A DNA stretch of 64,000 nucleotides from Priapulus caudatus (taxonomy: Eukaryota > Priapulida > Priapulimorpha > Priapulimorphida > Priapulidae): positions 236,066 through 300,065 of the forward strand of contig NW_014577334.1 of assembly GCF_000485595.1 (NCBI RefSeq), given 5' to 3'. This document shows positions 1 through 13,779 of the stretch, piece after piece. The notes under the pieces are model-generated. The model made no database searches and had not been told where the DNA came from. It saw only the letters and a program-made list of their open reading frames with translations. The first letter of the stretch is position 1, and each line of letters begins with the position of its first letter. The translations under genes and the position numbers were made by a program.

Positions 1-755
1 CCTGGCAGTATACCGCGTGTGATATATTGTTAAGGTTTAGTAGGTAGTGCAGAGCTGAACAATACGCTGTGAATATTGGAAGTTACGTAGTATCAAAGCT
101 GCATATGACCGTGTGTGGAACATTGGTAAGGTTTAGTGGTATGGCAGAGCTGACATATACTCCGTGCGGAACATGTATAAGGTAGTAGGTCTGCAAACGT
201 GGCAATATACGCGCGCTGGACCTCAGAACGGTTAGTGAGGTCGGCAGAGCTGGCAACTACGCCGCGTGAGCCATTGTACAGGCTTGAGTAGTCTGCAGAG
301 TCTGGCATATACGCGGTTGCACATGTAAGGTTTAGTAGGTCTATCATGCAGAGCTGGCATATACCCGGTTGGAGGCATTGTAAGGTGTAGTAGGATTCAG
401 AGCGGGTATTACGCGGTTGGAACATTGTAACAGGTTTAGTAGGTATGCAGACTGGCATATACGCCGTGTTGGAGCATTTGGTAAGGTTGAGTTAGGCTAT
501 GCAAAAGCTGGCATATACGGGTGGTTAGAACATTTGTAAGGTTTAGTAGTTCAAGAGCTGGCATATACGTGTTGGAATATTGTAATGTGATAGGTCTGGC
601 ACGAGCCGGCATACTACGCGGTTGGAACAGCTTGAAGGTAGTAGGCTAGCAGAGCTCGCGCATATACGGCGTTTTTGGAACCTGTCAAGCGTTAGTACGC
701 TATGGCAGCTGGCTATATTACGTTGTTTGGAATATTGTAAGGTTTGAGTAGGCCA
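1..755. repeat. 50-bp satellite, inverted noisy copy
   Basis: About 15 units of the 50-bp satellite seen cleanly at 16.9 kb, here in reverse complement and with many small indels. Two unit-specific variants are preserved. The unit with the extra bases giving tatcatgc (reverse of gcatgata) is at 342-349, and the unit with cgggtggttagaac (reverse of gttctaacacccg) is at 518-531. Their spacing mirrors the clean array, so this is a replica of the same array and not just a related one. Confidence 0.85.
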
Positions 756-759
756 GAGA

Positions 760-1980
760 GAGAGCTGCGCTATTACGAAGCGATATGAGAAGTTCGTAGA
801 TGAGAAATCACATAACGAGAAAGAACTGCGAGTTCTGTGATCGAATTGGACGGCATGTCATTTTGATTACTGTGAGAGGCTTGATGTACACACCCCCCTT
901 GAGTAGGAGATTTACCCCTTAAGCCAGATCGTGTTGATCCGACTACAAGCAGTAGACAAGTGTCCATCATAGTTAAGGTATCCGCGAATGAATACAAGAT
1001 ATGGCAGCAAACATCGCTGTTCATATCGCTCGAGTCTAATTTGCCTTCGCGCGTCGAATCTACCCCGATCGGACGCACCAAGGGAGAATACCACCGAGGC
1101 GTGTATCACATATATACAAAGCCGCAGACGCCTCTAGGTTTTCGGCCGCTCAACTTGTCCCGTGTGTGGTCTAGCGCATACACCGTGGTACCATCGCGGG
1201 TTGTCTAGGTCAGCAGTTCGCGAGGTAGCGCGGTGCGCTGCCTGGCTTGCGTTGCGCGCGCGATCCGGTACGCCGGTATCAAAGACCCTATACGTCTAAG
1301 TATATAGGTCCTTTGCGCGTATCCTAATCTATTGGAACGGTGGAAGCGTCAGAGCTCGCTGTTCAAGTATCCTATACTCGCATTCATCGCTGTTCACTAT
1401 TATAGGTCTGTGGGGTTCAAGCAGCTATAGTGACACGTACAATATCGTTGCTTGCTCGCGAGAAATCGCAAGGAGAGCAATACCTGAGTGTAGTGCCTAT
1501 CAGAACGAGGACGGGGCTCAGTGCTGCACTCCGTGTGTGTGTGTCGTGTGGGTGCGTGTCCGTGCGTTCGCGTGCGCGTGCGTGCGTGCGCTGCTGTGTG
1601 CTGCGTTGTGCTGCGTCGTCGCGCGCTGTCGTGCCGTGTTCCGTGCTGAGCGGCCTATCTCATCCGGCCACCAAACATTAACTCAAGCAGATAATAATAC
1701 CACTAATATATGCAATCATTGAATTCTATATAGGGCTATTCGATATAATTATACTGCCTAAATGTCATACGACAGAGTGAATAAAAACAAAACGGTTTCC
1801 TTCGCTCCTCGCAAAATACTCCATAAACCAGGCAGTGAATAGATGTCATTATCACCTCCTGATATACGTCAATGATGACCTCTGCACCAAATGCTACTAA
1901 GGGTTAGTCTGCCGACAGTGCCACAATCTCTACTTGTATATTTTTTTCGGGTAACTATACGATTTAACCTGATCGTCTCG
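760..1980. other. Left-arm segment without a gene
   Basis: Reverse-complement counterpart of about 15.7-16.9 kb, including the GT-rich stretch at 1.53-1.65 kb and a remnant of the CAGGAGTGAATAA hairpin family around 1.76-1.86 kb. The short open frames here do not persist in the other copies, so I see no supported gene. Confidence 0.5.
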
Positions 1981-1984
1981 CTCA

Positions 1985-2240
1985 TCAGCGCGAAGTACTG
2001 TCGACTCACGCCCACACACGCCCCCACACGCACACGCGCACGCGCACGCGCACGCACACACGCACACGCATACGCTCACGCACACGCCACAACAACACGC
2101 ACACGCAACACACAGCACCCCGCACCGTCACACCCCAACACACACACACACACACACACACACACCCCCATTCGGCATCGCCGCGCACACACACTCGCAC
2201 ACGCCCACGCACACAACACGCAGGCCTAACCACACATGCT
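1985..2240. repeat. AC-rich simple repeat
   Basis: Runs of CA and CACGC on the plus strand, counterpart of the GT run at 15.54-15.66 kb. The His/Thr-rich and Cys/Val-rich open frames across it are artefacts of the repeat. Confidence 0.9.
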
Positions 2241-3964
2241 GCGCGCTACGACGCGTTCACCCTATACACACAAACGCGCTACGCGCGCGAACACTCTCCG
2301 CACGCTGCACACACCACCACCCACGAAGACGCACCCACTACGCACGCTTGCACACATACACCCCGACGTACGCACAGCGCATACACGCTCTCGCACGCAC
2401 GCACCACGCACCGCACGCAGCGCCGCACTGCGAGCAACGCCACGCCCGTACGACCCATCGTTCCCGCATTCCGATGGATCATCAATCCTCCCACCGACCA
2501 TCCATCCACCACCTTAACCATCATCATCGTCTTACCATCATCATCTATACGTATCCTCACGAAAAGAACCCACGATCATTACCTGCACGTAAAAACAAAA
2601 CTAGTAGGGGCAGGCCTGCAGCGGGGCTGTTAATTGCTCCAGCTGAGGCAATTCCAGAGCGTCTTTTTCCCATCTCGCCGCGTCCCCGAGAAATTGGTCT
2701 CTGGTCTAAAAAAAAACTCTGCATCTCGTCTTCACACCCCTGGCAATGTGTGGCGCTCAGCGGGTCTGCTGTGTTGGTTCATCGACCCGAATTACGACGA
2801 CTCAGCGCGTGACCGCAGCCGATTCACCACGGCCAGGGGTCACTAGCAGGCGCCATGTTGGCTGCGGTTAGCTGCACTCCGGCTTGTGCGGTGCGGTGTG
2901 CGGTTGCGTGTAATCGGATGAGAGCTGTTTCAGGTCGCGTACTATATAATTTTAGCCGTGTGCCTGTTCGTCGATAGCGATGTCGGGGTGAACTATCTAC
3001 TATACTAGTAAATGGTGAGCTCGTACCGTAGAAAGAGGCGCTCGAATTGCTGGCGTCCCGATTTTTCAGCAGATTCTAGTGTTGTTAGAACATTTTCGAG
3101 GGTATGACCGTCTCATGTCGCGCTAGTGCTGGGTGCAAGTAGACCTCTGGAAGGATTAAGCGACTGGTTGAAGAACTATAGAAAACGTACGGTGTTCGGA
3201 ATTCATTTATGCGCGAAATGATGCGTGCTCACGTTAAGGTCAAACGGCTTGCTGGTGTCTTCATCGTCGCCTACGCACACGTTGGTAGCGCGCCACGCAT
3301 ACCAGACCGCTGCACGCCACGCCGCGCCGCACTTGCGATGCATCCCGTTCCATCACAACCCGCTTCACTCTACATTTCCAGTCGCTCCACTGCTGGCTCG
3401 GTAACCTTCCAGATAATTGCAATTGAGACCCGCGCAGCACGTCACTGCATGCCATACGCATCCAGACGCGCACGCAAATGCGCGCATCGCACGACGCGCC
3501 CAGCAACACGCACGCCCCGCGCGCACCCACATTGCAGCGCTCCGCGCACGGCTCATGGACGGGGTTGTGTGCACCGGACTGGGTTTCAGTCTGCGATATA
3601 TATGCCCCCCTCCTGATCAGCGTAGGGACACTTGTTTTCATGTGACTGCCCGTCGTTCGACCAGCGCCCGCCCCCGAAAAAAAAAATCCTCCCAATCCCC
3701 CCCTCTCCGACAAAGCCGCCCGCTTCGTTTTCCCGCTAACGCGCTAGAGAACGATCGTGACACAGTTTCGTTGACTGCGTGCACTCGTGCGAGTATGGTC
3801 GCCCTCCCGGTGTTCGCTGCCGGGCCGTGTTCAATGCTGGCAGCTGAGTGATGTATGCTCACGCGCGACAGCGCGGCTAGCCTGTCCAACCATCCGATAG
3901 TGCTGGGCAGGCAGCCAGGCGTGAGTTCCTGTGTGCTGCCAGTAGGCCTACACATGTTAACGGA

Positions 3965-4375
3965 GGGGAAAGCAGCGCGGGAAGGGAAGCAGAGAGAGGG
4001 GAAGACGCGAGGCGAGAGAGAGAGAGAGCGAGAGAGCCGCGAGAGAGAGAGAGAGAGAGAGAGACGAGAAAGAAAGAGGACGAGAAGGAAAGACATACGG
4101 CGAGCGGGAGAGAGGTTGGGGATGTGGGGCTAGAAGGGTATATAGTTATATACTAATATATAAATCTAATTATATATAAAATAAATATATAGAGAAAAAG
4201 CGAGGAGAGAGCGAGAGAGAGAGAGAAGAGAGAGAAAGAGAGAGCGAGCGAGCGAGAGAGAGCGCGAGCGAGCGCGAGAGAGACAGAGAGAGAGAGCCGA
4301 GAGCTAGAGAGAGCGAGGGGAGAGAGGAGAAAGAGAGAGAGAGAGCGAGAGAGAGCGAGCGAGAGAGGGGGGGGT
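3965..4375. repeat. GA-rich simple repeats flanking a TA-rich core
   Basis: Two GA tracts (about 4010-4095 and 4195-4372) surround a TA-rich stretch at 4138-4190. The inverted counterpart is the CT/TA/CT block at 13.37-13.74 kb. Arg/Glu and Ser/Leu frames over it are not genes. Confidence 0.9.
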
Positions 4376-4399
4376 GAATCACTAGAGCCGCATACATGA

Positions 4400-7300
4400 C
4401 TTCCGTTCAGTTTGCGTCCTGTCCCACGTCTCTTAGCTCATCCTACCCCAGTCTCACCCACTCTCCAATCCCTTTCCCTGTCGCTTCTGTCTACTGTCCC
4501 TATCTATATACCACCCCTGTCATCGTTACTGTAGCTTAGTCACCGTACCTCGTGTCTCTCTCTCTCCCTGCCTACTATCAATTTATTATCATCCTATCCT
4601 AGGTTTTCTACTGGAGGTCTCCGTCGCCGACATGCATAGTGAGGCCTGTGGCAGTGGCGACGGAGCATACAAGCTTATGCCCTACGCCTGCCCGTGCACC
4701 GACCGCTGGATTCTGTCCCTCGCCCGCGGCAATGTGTACAGAAATTAATGACGACATTCATCATTAAGTAGCATGAGGATTGTGATGTTCACTGGTTGTG
4801 TGGGCGGGCGTTCGCCCGCTAGCGCGCTGTGGGAGCATGCGGTGAGCTACACACTTCAGTGCTGCACCCACTGCACGCAGCACAGCGCCGTAGTTCTCAT
4901 ACCGCACACGGCGCCGTTGCTCCCCACGAGAGCGCGAGAAAGAGAGCAACAAGAGCGAGGGAACGGACAGAGAGATAAAGAGAGAGAGAGAGAGTAAATA
5001 AGATGGCTCGGCCGTATAATAGAGCCAGTGTCTGTGGCCCGGCTCGTGCGTCCCGCCCCCCGCCCCTCGCGCAGAACGGCGAATCCGAAGGCTGTTCGCG
5101 TGCCCGACGCCACTGCCGTTGTCTGGCTTGCCGTCAACCAGGAAGGAAAGTCGTGGCAGCAGCGTGTGTTGCCATGTGGGTGCATCGCGTCTCGTCTGTC
5201 ACGCCGAGCGGGTGTTGGTTCAATCGACATTTGATTGCACCCGACAGCCATCGCGTCGCGAAGCACCCGGCCGGGCGTAGTCGTGTCGTCGCACGAGACA
5301 ACAAATCGTCATCAGGTTGCAACCTGCGGTCGCCGTCAGTCGATTGCCGTCCGTCGTTGTGTGTGTCGTTGTCGTCCGTCACTTACTTGTGGTGGCGCTT
5401 TACTGTGATCTTAACGTGCTGATCGCACGGGAACTGAGACCTGTAACGTGCGGCGTCGTCACCGAAGACAATTCCGTGCAAGCGCGCGCCACCTCGGACA
5501 ATCGCTAGGTATATACACCCGCTGGTGTTCACCGGTCGGAGCTCTTGTGTCGGAAGTCTTGGAGGAGTACTCGCAAGAGTCGTACGTTGTTCATAGCCAC
5601 TATATTGCCTTCTCGTGCATTCACGGTGGCAGAAGGCAGTGCCTACACCCGTGAAAAACATCGTAGAGACCTGGTCGGGCTAGCTTGTTTCGCAACTACG
5701 TGTCAGCGAAGAAGGACCAGCGTAGGCGATCCCCGCTGATTCTTTTGAGAAAAGGATCGGCTTGATCGCGCATATTCGTTGCGCACGAGAGAGCACGCAA
5801 GTGCGTCAGATCGTCAAAGACTGTGAGTATCGGATAAGGACTCGCGTGCGCGGGGACCGGACCGCTGGAAGGTGTTTAGTTGCGCCATTGCATCTATAGT
5901 TCGAGACAGGAGACTGCGAAAAACGGACGATGATGACGACGAGGAATCTCACAACAGCAGGCTGCATTACTTGACATAAAGCATAATAGACGGTGACATG
6001 TAAGTGTGGCGAGATCCGGGAGCCGGGATGTTTTATCGTGCTAATTAAGACAGCTGTTGGGAGCATACACTTCGAGAGTTCTGGTCTTTTTCTTGAAGAC
6101 CCGTCGTCTAATCCGTCACAGTATCACATACCTCTCTATTCGTACTCTGATTCGGGCAATGCTTTTCTGATACTACGCAATTTACGCTTGCCGGATTCTT
6201 GTGCCGCCTGTTGTTTTCTGACTGAACATAGAATTTCTCAGCGAGAGTTTCTCTCCATACTGGTTGCTGTAGTGTTTTCCGTCGCTTGACATGTTTAGTA
6301 TCTCTTTGTGTTTTTCTAGGTTGATGTAATTGATCACACGTTCAAACGCCCTAACTTTAAATAACGCATCGTGCTCTCTCTTATATCATGGTCCTCTAGC
6401 CCCTTGACACTGTAACGACATTTCTAGGGAGTTAACTGAAGAATTAGATTATTGTTGTGGCTTTTGGCCGCAGGGAAAATATTCAAGTTTGTCATCGATG
6501 CGCGAAAAACCTCGCGTATGATTCGATTAAGATTGAATAAAAGATGTCACTTTAAATGCTGGTTAAGTTCGTTCATTATGCGAGTGGTATCATATGTCCG
6601 AGTGTTCACATACAGTGGCCGGTCTGCACGATCCTAGTAACGGTTATTGCTTCTTGTCGCTTTTTATCCACCAGGCATAACTGGATTAACAGATCAAGGT
6701 GGTCATTGACGTTTGTGCGATCGAACGGTTTCATAGCTATCAGCGCGTAATATTGTCCTGATAGAAACAAGGAGGGCAGAACGTCAGCACATTCAGTGAA
6801 GTTAAATTCGTGAAGGGTACATCTATCGATTTGCCTTCCCATGTTTGCCATTTTGGATCTTATTGAAAGTTAGCGTGCTAACTTCGTGTCGAGCAATCTG
6901 ATCAGTGCGTTAACTGACTGCGCATTAGTACTAAGCTAGCAGCTGGAGAGTATCCACCACAGTTTGCCGGTAACGTTTCTGTAAAACATCTGCTGTGACT
7001 AGACATCGAGCAGGCCACCCTTCGTCGCGAAAATTGGGTTCTGCGTGACAACACAAACGTGGCTTCTAGAGGCAGAGATTACCTGCGGCTCTTCTACTGC
7101 TCTACCCTGGCCGCACATTCAATTATTATATCTGATGGCAAAGCGTTCTGTAGACGTCCGTCCCAGTGGCCCGAATCCATTCTCGCATGGCTGCTGCACA
7201 GGCGCTCACGTTATTTGCGTGATCGCGGGGTATTTATCTTATGCCTTAATGCAGAAGTGGCGCAAACTACCGTTTGTTGTACAAAAGCACGCTATAGGCG

Positions 7301-8200
7301 ACGTCGCTCACCTATAGGTCACATCTCAGCGCGCTGGTTAGTTGCTAATTTCGTGCGATTTGTGACTAACACGCTTATCAGCGTTACACAGAACGTTCCC
7401 CTGTGGAGCATTGAGTCTTCGGCCAAGCCTTGCCTGCTCTTCTGTGACTTCCAGCGCTAGGACATTACGGTGGTTTGGTTTGCTTGTCGATACGCGGGTA
7501 GAGAGATATATTCGCAGGTGTTAATGCGTACGGACCGACGTTAACGCACGGGTTTAGCCGGATGTTGAGTTGTAATCAACTCGCTTGTGTTTCTGTCGCG
7601 ATTGCTGTGGCTATTTTCTAGGGCTTACCTGCGTACGCCGCAGCGCATGACACAGCTAGCATCGCGTTACAACAATCATACACATCATATTCTCCAGCGT
7701 CTCTCTTCTATTCCCCTCAGCCCTCCTCCCCCTCCTTCCCCCTCCGCCGTCCCCCAGGGCTCTCCATCCCTTCCGACCCCTCTATGCTGCCTTCATCCTC
7801 TTCACCCAACCCAGATATAGCTACAGCGCTCGCGCACCTATCCTCTTTCTCTCTTAAATCACCCGTGCCGGTTAGTACATAAACCAATCACAACAGAATT
7901 GACAGACAAAACTTCTTTATTCATCAAAGCAATAAATGAAAACAAACGTCGTTGAACAGTTCTCCCAATGCATTGGCTTTTCGAACGTCATAAATTGCGG
8001 TCGTATTACCAACACACACAGTTTGATATACCTCTGCGAACAATCGCGTTTACAGTTGTGTGTAAGTCGCTGGTGTGATTTCGTCCTAACGTGGTGTGAT
8101 GTTCGCAGAGCCGCTTCCCATGAAACCTGTCGATATCGGCAAACATAAGAGTCGATCCGGTTGGTGGGTACATCGCACTGTCAATTACTTGCGATCGCTC
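4400..8200. other. Left-arm segment without a recognised gene
   Basis: Counterpart, inverted, of about 9.6-13.35 kb. Open frames of 60-140 residues occur on both strands (for example 5003-5422 and 7059-7460 plus). They are not maintained in the other arm, show no domain I recognise, and have no consistent splice structure. A few stretches (such as 7.05-7.35 kb vs 10.5-10.8 kb) are well conserved between arms, apart from 1-base indels. Confidence 0.5.
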
Positions 8201-8644
8201 ACGAACGGCACAGTTTCCCGTGCCAGAGTCGAGCGTCGTGACACATGCGACTTGTAGCGTTCATACACATATAAATTAAATCAATATCGACAATCTTTAC
8301 TACCAAGCTAATGTTTCTCTCACTCATCTTTCGCCTATTATTGCGACAATTTCCCTGTAAATGCCGTGCAAATGCTCCGCTGTCAAACACACATGTACCC
8401 GCCGCATGCACGCTGGCCGCCGCATGACCACATAAAATAGTCCATATCCATTTTACCAGGAAATAATAAATTTTCGCAAATACAAGGTTAATAGAGTAAG
8501 GAGAAACATTAGACTCTGCTAGAAATAGATTTCGTATTTATAATTAGCATTATATTTTATTGAACGCTCCAAGTGCCTGTGGTGCGAGAGTCGAACGTCG
8601 TGATGTGGCTATATACATCACAGCGTTCACGAGCTAAGCTGAGA

Positions 8645-9285
8645 GATTACGAACTACTGAGAGATTACTACTGAGATAGAGAGATTACTACTGAGAGATT
8701 ACGAACAAGAAGCTACGTTAGCAACAGAACGCTTGATGTAGTAAGTCGTGCGGGACTATAGGAGACAGTTGCGACTGCTGTTACTGCTATGAATCAGGGT
8801 GCCATTTAGAGCGTGACGCCTCCGAGAGAGAGAGAGAAGAGAGAGATGAGAGAGAAGAGAGAAAGAGCAGAAGGAGAGAGAGCAGATGAGAGAGATGAGC
8901 AGAGAGAAGAGCGAGAAGAGAGAGAGAGAGAGAGAAGCAGAGAGAGAGAGAGAGAGAGACGAAGAGAGATAGAGAAGAGGCGGAGGAAGAAGCGAAGGAG
9001 AGAAGAAGAGAGAGTAGATAGAGAGAGACAGGAGGAGATACCGATAGATAGATAATAGATAGATAGATAGCTAGATCAGATAGAGAGAGAGTGTTCTACA
9101 ATGTTTGATAGTGATGTCAGAGTTATAACACGGTTGTGTTAGTCCTCATTTTATCAGGACAGCGACAGGTAAGGCACCACGAAAATCTCCTCATTAGGAC
9201 TAGCCCGACGAGGCTGTGCGACTGATTGTCTATACAAGTTCTTGTAATACAAAGTTATTACAGATTAGCAAGACCGATTCTTGGA
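8645..9285. repeat. Palindrome spacer with GA/GATA tracts
   Basis: Asymmetric spacer between the arms. It holds several short repeats of gagattacNNNctactga (8640-8705), a GA-rich tract (8820-9035) and a short gata run (9043-9075). No gene is seen. Confidence 0.7.
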
Positions 9286-9296
9286 GCTACATTAAG

Positions 9297-9645
9297 ACAC
9301 AGGCACTTGGAGCGTTTCAATAAAATATAATGCTAAATAAATACGAAATCTATTTACTACCAAAGTCTTAATGTTTCTCTACTCTATTTCGCCTATTATT
9401 GCCGACAAATTTATTATTTCCTGTAAATATATGACTATATATTTATGTGTCAGTGTGCGGCAGCGTGCATGCGGTGTACATGTGTGTTGCAGAGGAGCAT
9501 TTGCACGGCATTTACAGGAAATTGTCGGCAATAATAGGCGAAAGAGAGTAGAGAAACATTAAGACTTTGGTAGTAAATAGATTTCGTATTTATTTATAAT
9601 TATATTTTATTGAAACGCTACAAGTGCCTGTGATCACGACGCTCG
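9297..9645. repeat. Foldback element with roughly 115-bp inverted ends
   Basis: Sequence from about 9297 (acaggcacttggagcg) through taccaaagtcttaatgttt and cgcctattattg is repeated as its reverse complement ending near 9635. The central spacer contains a GC-rich stretch (9453-9490). Both arms are closely matched, so the segment could form a long hairpin. A mirrored, more decayed version is at about 8.28-8.58 kb. Related sequence (cctaatgtttatctactc followed by gcctattattg) recurs at 55.36 and 62.20 kb, so this is a dispersed family. No transposase is present. Confidence 0.65.
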
Positions 9646-9649
9646 ACTC

Positions 9650-12600
9650 TTGCACGGGGGTGCGTGGGAGCGCAATTAATTGCACCAGTGCGATATACCC
9701 ACCAAACCGGATCGACTCTTATGTTTGCCGAATCGACAGGTTTCATGGGAACGGTCTGCGAACATCACACGCACGTTAGACGAAATCACACCAGGAACTT
9801 CACACAACTGTAAACGCATTGTTCGCAAGAGGTATATCAAACTGTGTGTGTAGGTAATAACGCGCAATTTATACGTCGAAAAGCCAATGCATTGGGAGAA
9901 CTTTCAATCGACGCTTGTTTCATTTATTGCTTTGATGAATAAAAGAAGTTTTCTGTCAAATTCTGTGTGATTGGTTTATTACTAAACGGACGGGTGATTT
10001 ACAGAAGAAAAGAAGGATAGGGTGCGGAGCGCTGTAGCTATATCTGGGTGGGTGAAGGGATGAAGGCAGCCATAGAGGGGTGGAGGGATGGAGAGCCCTG
10101 GAGGGAGGGAGGAAGGGAGGGGGAGAGGAGGAGTGAGGGGAATAGAAAGAGAGACGTGGAGAATAAGTGTGTATGATTGTTGTACGCATGCGTATGCGCG
10201 CGCGTACCCGCAGGTAAGCCCGAGAAAAATAGCACAGCATCGCCCAGAAACACAAGCCGAGTTGATTACAACTCAAATCCGCTAACCCGTGGTTAACGCT
10301 GTCCGTACGCATTACACCTGACCGAATAATCTCCTCTACCCGCGTATCGACAACCAAACCAAACCACCGTAATCTACCTAGCGCTGGAATCACAAGAAAG
10401 CAGCAATGCTTGCCGATAACTCAATGCTCCACAGAGGAACGTTTCTGTGTAACCGCTATAAGCGGGTTAGTCACAAAATCGCAACGGAAAATAGCAACTA
10501 CACCAGCGCTGCTGAGATGTTGACTCTATAGTTGAGTCGACGTCGCCTATAGCGTGCTTTTGTACAAACAAACGGTAGTTTGCGCCCACTTCTGCCATTA
10601 AGGACCATGTAAAATACCCCCGCGATCACGCAAATAACGTGGCCCTGGTGCAGCAGCATGCGAGAATGGATTTCGGGCACTGGGACGGACGTCTCACAGA
10701 AGCTTTGCCATCAGGATAATAATAATGATGAATGCTAGCAGGAATAGAGGCAGTAGAAAGAGCCGAGGTAATCTCTGCCTCTCAGAAGCACTTTGTTGCA
10801 CGCAGAACCCAATTTCGCGACGAATGGGTGGCTGCTCGAGTCTTCAGTCAACAGCAGTGTTTATACAGAACGTACCGGCAACTGTGTGGTACTCTCCAGT
10901 GCTAGCTATAAGTATAATGCAGCAGGTTAACCACTGATCAGATTGTCACACGAAGTTAGACACGCTAACTTTCAATAATCCAACACGGCAAACATGGGAA
11001 GCAATCGATAGATTACCCTATCACGAATTTTAAACTTCCTGAATGTGCTGAAACGTTCCTGCCTCCTTGTTTTATCAGGACAATATTCGCGGATGTATGA
11101 AACGTTTCGAATCCACAAACGTCAATGACCACCTGATCTGTAATCCAGTAATCCTTGTGGATAAAAGTACAATAACAATAACGTTACTAGATCGTTGCAG
11201 ACCGGCACCTGTATTGTGAACCACTCGACATATGAACCACTCGCATATGAACGAACTTAACCCAGATTTAAAGTGAACTCTTTTATTCAATCTTAATCGA
11301 ATCATACGGAAGGTTTTTCGCGCATCGATGACAACTGTAATATTTCCTGCAGCCAAAAGCCCACAACAATAACTAATTCTTCCATTAACCTCCCAGAAAT
11401 GTCGTACAGGTCAATGGGTAGAGGCCAGATATAAGAGCAGCACATGGTTATTTAAAGTTAGGGCGTTGAACGTGTGATCAATTACATCAACCTAGAAAAA
11501 CACAAAGAGATACTAAACATGTCAGCGACGGAAAACACTACAGCAACCACGTATGGAAGCAGAAAACCTCTCATGAGAAATTCTATGTCATGTCAGAAAA
11601 AAACAGGGGCACAAGAAATCGGCAAGCGGTAAATTGGTATTATCCAAGAAAGATTGCCCGAATCAGAGTACGATAGAGAGTATGTGATCTGTACGGATTA
11701 GACGACGGTCTTAAGAAAAAAGACACAGAACCTCCGAAGTAATGTTCCAAACAGATGTCATAATTATGCAACGATAAAACAATCACGGCTCCCGCATCTT
11801 CGCACACTTACATGTCACCGTATATATGCTTTATGTTCAAGTAATGCAGCCTGTTGTTGAGATTCTCCATCGTCGTCATCATCGCGTTTTTCGCGTCTCC
11901 TGTTCGAACTATAGATGCAATCGGCCGCAACTAACACCTCCAGCGGTCGGTCCCCGCGACGCGAGTCCTTATCCGATCTCACAGTCTGACGATCTACGCA
12001 CTTGGTACTCTCTCGCGAACGAAATGCGCGATCAGCCGATCACTTTCTCCAAAAGAATCACGGGGATCGCCTACGCTGTCCTTCTTGCGCAGTAGTTGCG
12101 AACAACTAGCCCGACCAGGCTCTACGATTGTTTCACGGTGTAGGACTGCTTCTGGCCACGCAGTGATGCAGCGAGAAGGCAACTATAGTGGCTACTGAAC
12201 AACGTACGACTCTGCCGAGTCTCCTCCAAGCTTCCCCGACACAGAGCTCCCGCGTGAACACCAGCGTGTGTATATACACTAGCGATGCGAGGTGGCGGCG
12301 CTTGCACGTATGTCTTCGGTGACGACGCCCCGTACAGTCATCCGTTCGCGACTCACGTTTAATCACAGTAAGCGCCAACCACAAGGAAGTGACGACGACA
12401 ACGACAACAACAACGACGACGCAATCGACTGACGGCGACCGCAGTGTTGCAAACGATGACGATTGTTGTCCGTGCGACGACACGACTACCCGCGGTGTGC
12501 CTACGCGACGATGGCTGTCGGTGCAATCAAATGTCGATTGAACCAACACGCGATCGGGTGACAGACCAGACGCGAGATGCACCCACTATCAACAACGCTG

Positions 12601-13360
12601 CTGCACAGACTTCTCCTTCCTGGTTGACGAGCAAGCAGACAAGGCAGTGGCGTCGGCACGCGAAAGCTTCGGATCGGTTCGCGCGAGCGGGGGGGGGGGG
12701 GAAACGCACAGAGCCGCCACAGGACACTGCGTCTATTATACGGCCGCGCCTCTTATTATAACTCTCTCTCTCTCTCTATCTCTCTCTGTCCGTTCCCTCG
12801 TCTCTTGTGCTCTCTTTCTCGCGCTCTCGTGGGAGCAACCGGCGGTTTGCGGTATGAGAACTACGCGCTGTGCTGCTAGCAGTGGTGAGCACTGAAGTGT
12901 GTAGCTCACCGCATGCTCCCACGAGCCGCTAGCGGCGAACCGGCCCGCCACACACCAGTGAACACACAATCTCTGCTACTTAATATGAATGTCTCATTAA
13001 CTTCTGTAAACATTGCCCGCGGCAGGGACAGATCCACGGGCGCGTGCAACGGGCAGGGATAGGGATAGCTGTAGCTCTCGTCGCCACTGCACAGGCTCAC
13101 TATGGCAGTGGCGACGAAGCCTCCAGTAAAAACCTATAGGATAGGGGTAAATACATATAAGGAGAGTAGGCAGGGGAGAGACAGGGACACGGGTAGGGAT
13201 AAGTACAGTAACGATGACAGGGGTTGGTATATAGATAGGGACAGTAGACAAGAAAGCGACAGGGAAAGTGATATGGAGAGTTGTGATTACTGGGGTAGGA
13301 TGAGATAAAGACAGTGGACAGACGCAAATGCACGGGACAGTCATGTTATGCGGCTCTAGT
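9650..13360. other. Right-arm segment without a recognised gene
   Basis: Inverted counterpart of 4.4-8.2 kb. It has scattered short open frames, a CT run at 12.76-12.80 kb and a G-homopolymer near 12.69 kb. Frames do not survive comparison with the other arm, so I annotate no gene. Confidence 0.5.
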
Positions 13361-13366
13361 GATTCA

Positions 13367-13369
<3 letters not shown>

Positions 13370-13409
<40 letters not shown>

Positions 13410-13517
13410 TCTCCCTCTCCCCCCCTCTCTCTTCTTCTTCTCTCTCTCTCTCTCTCTCGCATCTGTCTCTCTCTCTCCTCGCTCTCTCTTCTCTCTCTCG
13501 CTCGCTCTCTCTCTTCC

Positions 13518-13548
<31 letters not shown>

Positions 13549-13670
13549 TCTGTATATATATATATAATATATATATATATACTATATATATCATATACTA
13601 CCCTTCCTAGCCCACCATCCCACCTCTCTCCCCCTCTCGCCGTATGTCTTTCATCTCTCTTCCTCTTTCT

Positions 13671-13727
<57 letters not shown>

Positions 13728-13740
13728 CTCGCTCTTCCCC
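13370..13740. repeat. CT-rich simple repeats with TA core
   Basis: CT tracts at 13.37-13.55 and 13.66-13.73 kb around a TA-rich stretch at 13.55-13.60 kb. Mirror of 3.97-4.37 kb, and similar to the CT run at 18.98-19.04 kb. Confidence 0.9.
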
Positions 13741-13779
13741 TTCTCTTCTTCCCCTTCCTCCGCTGTTCTTTCCACCCTC

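Larger units (their letters stand above)
1..8645. repeat. Left arm of a giant imperfect palindrome
   Basis: This arm is the reverse complement of 9.3-17.7 kb. Matching landmarks have coordinates that sum to about 17,700-17,880: the 50-bp satellite (1-755 vs 16.92-17.67 kb), the AC/GT tracts (2.0-2.2 vs 15.54-15.7 kb), the GA/CT tracts (4.0-4.37 vs 13.37-13.79 kb), a 7.0-7.4 kb segment vs 10.5-10.8 kb, and 8.22 kb vs 9.65 kb. The two arms differ mainly by scattered 1-2 base insertions and deletions, which is more typical of raw long-read error than of ordinary divergence. No gene is recognised in the arm; its longest open frames are shadows of repeats or break between arms. Confidence 0.8.

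Noticed and set aside
7045-7460. Candidate gene in 7.0-7.5 kb (two overlapping plus frames)
   Set aside because: The inverted copy at 10.5-10.8 kb has different frames because of 1-base indels; no domain recognised.
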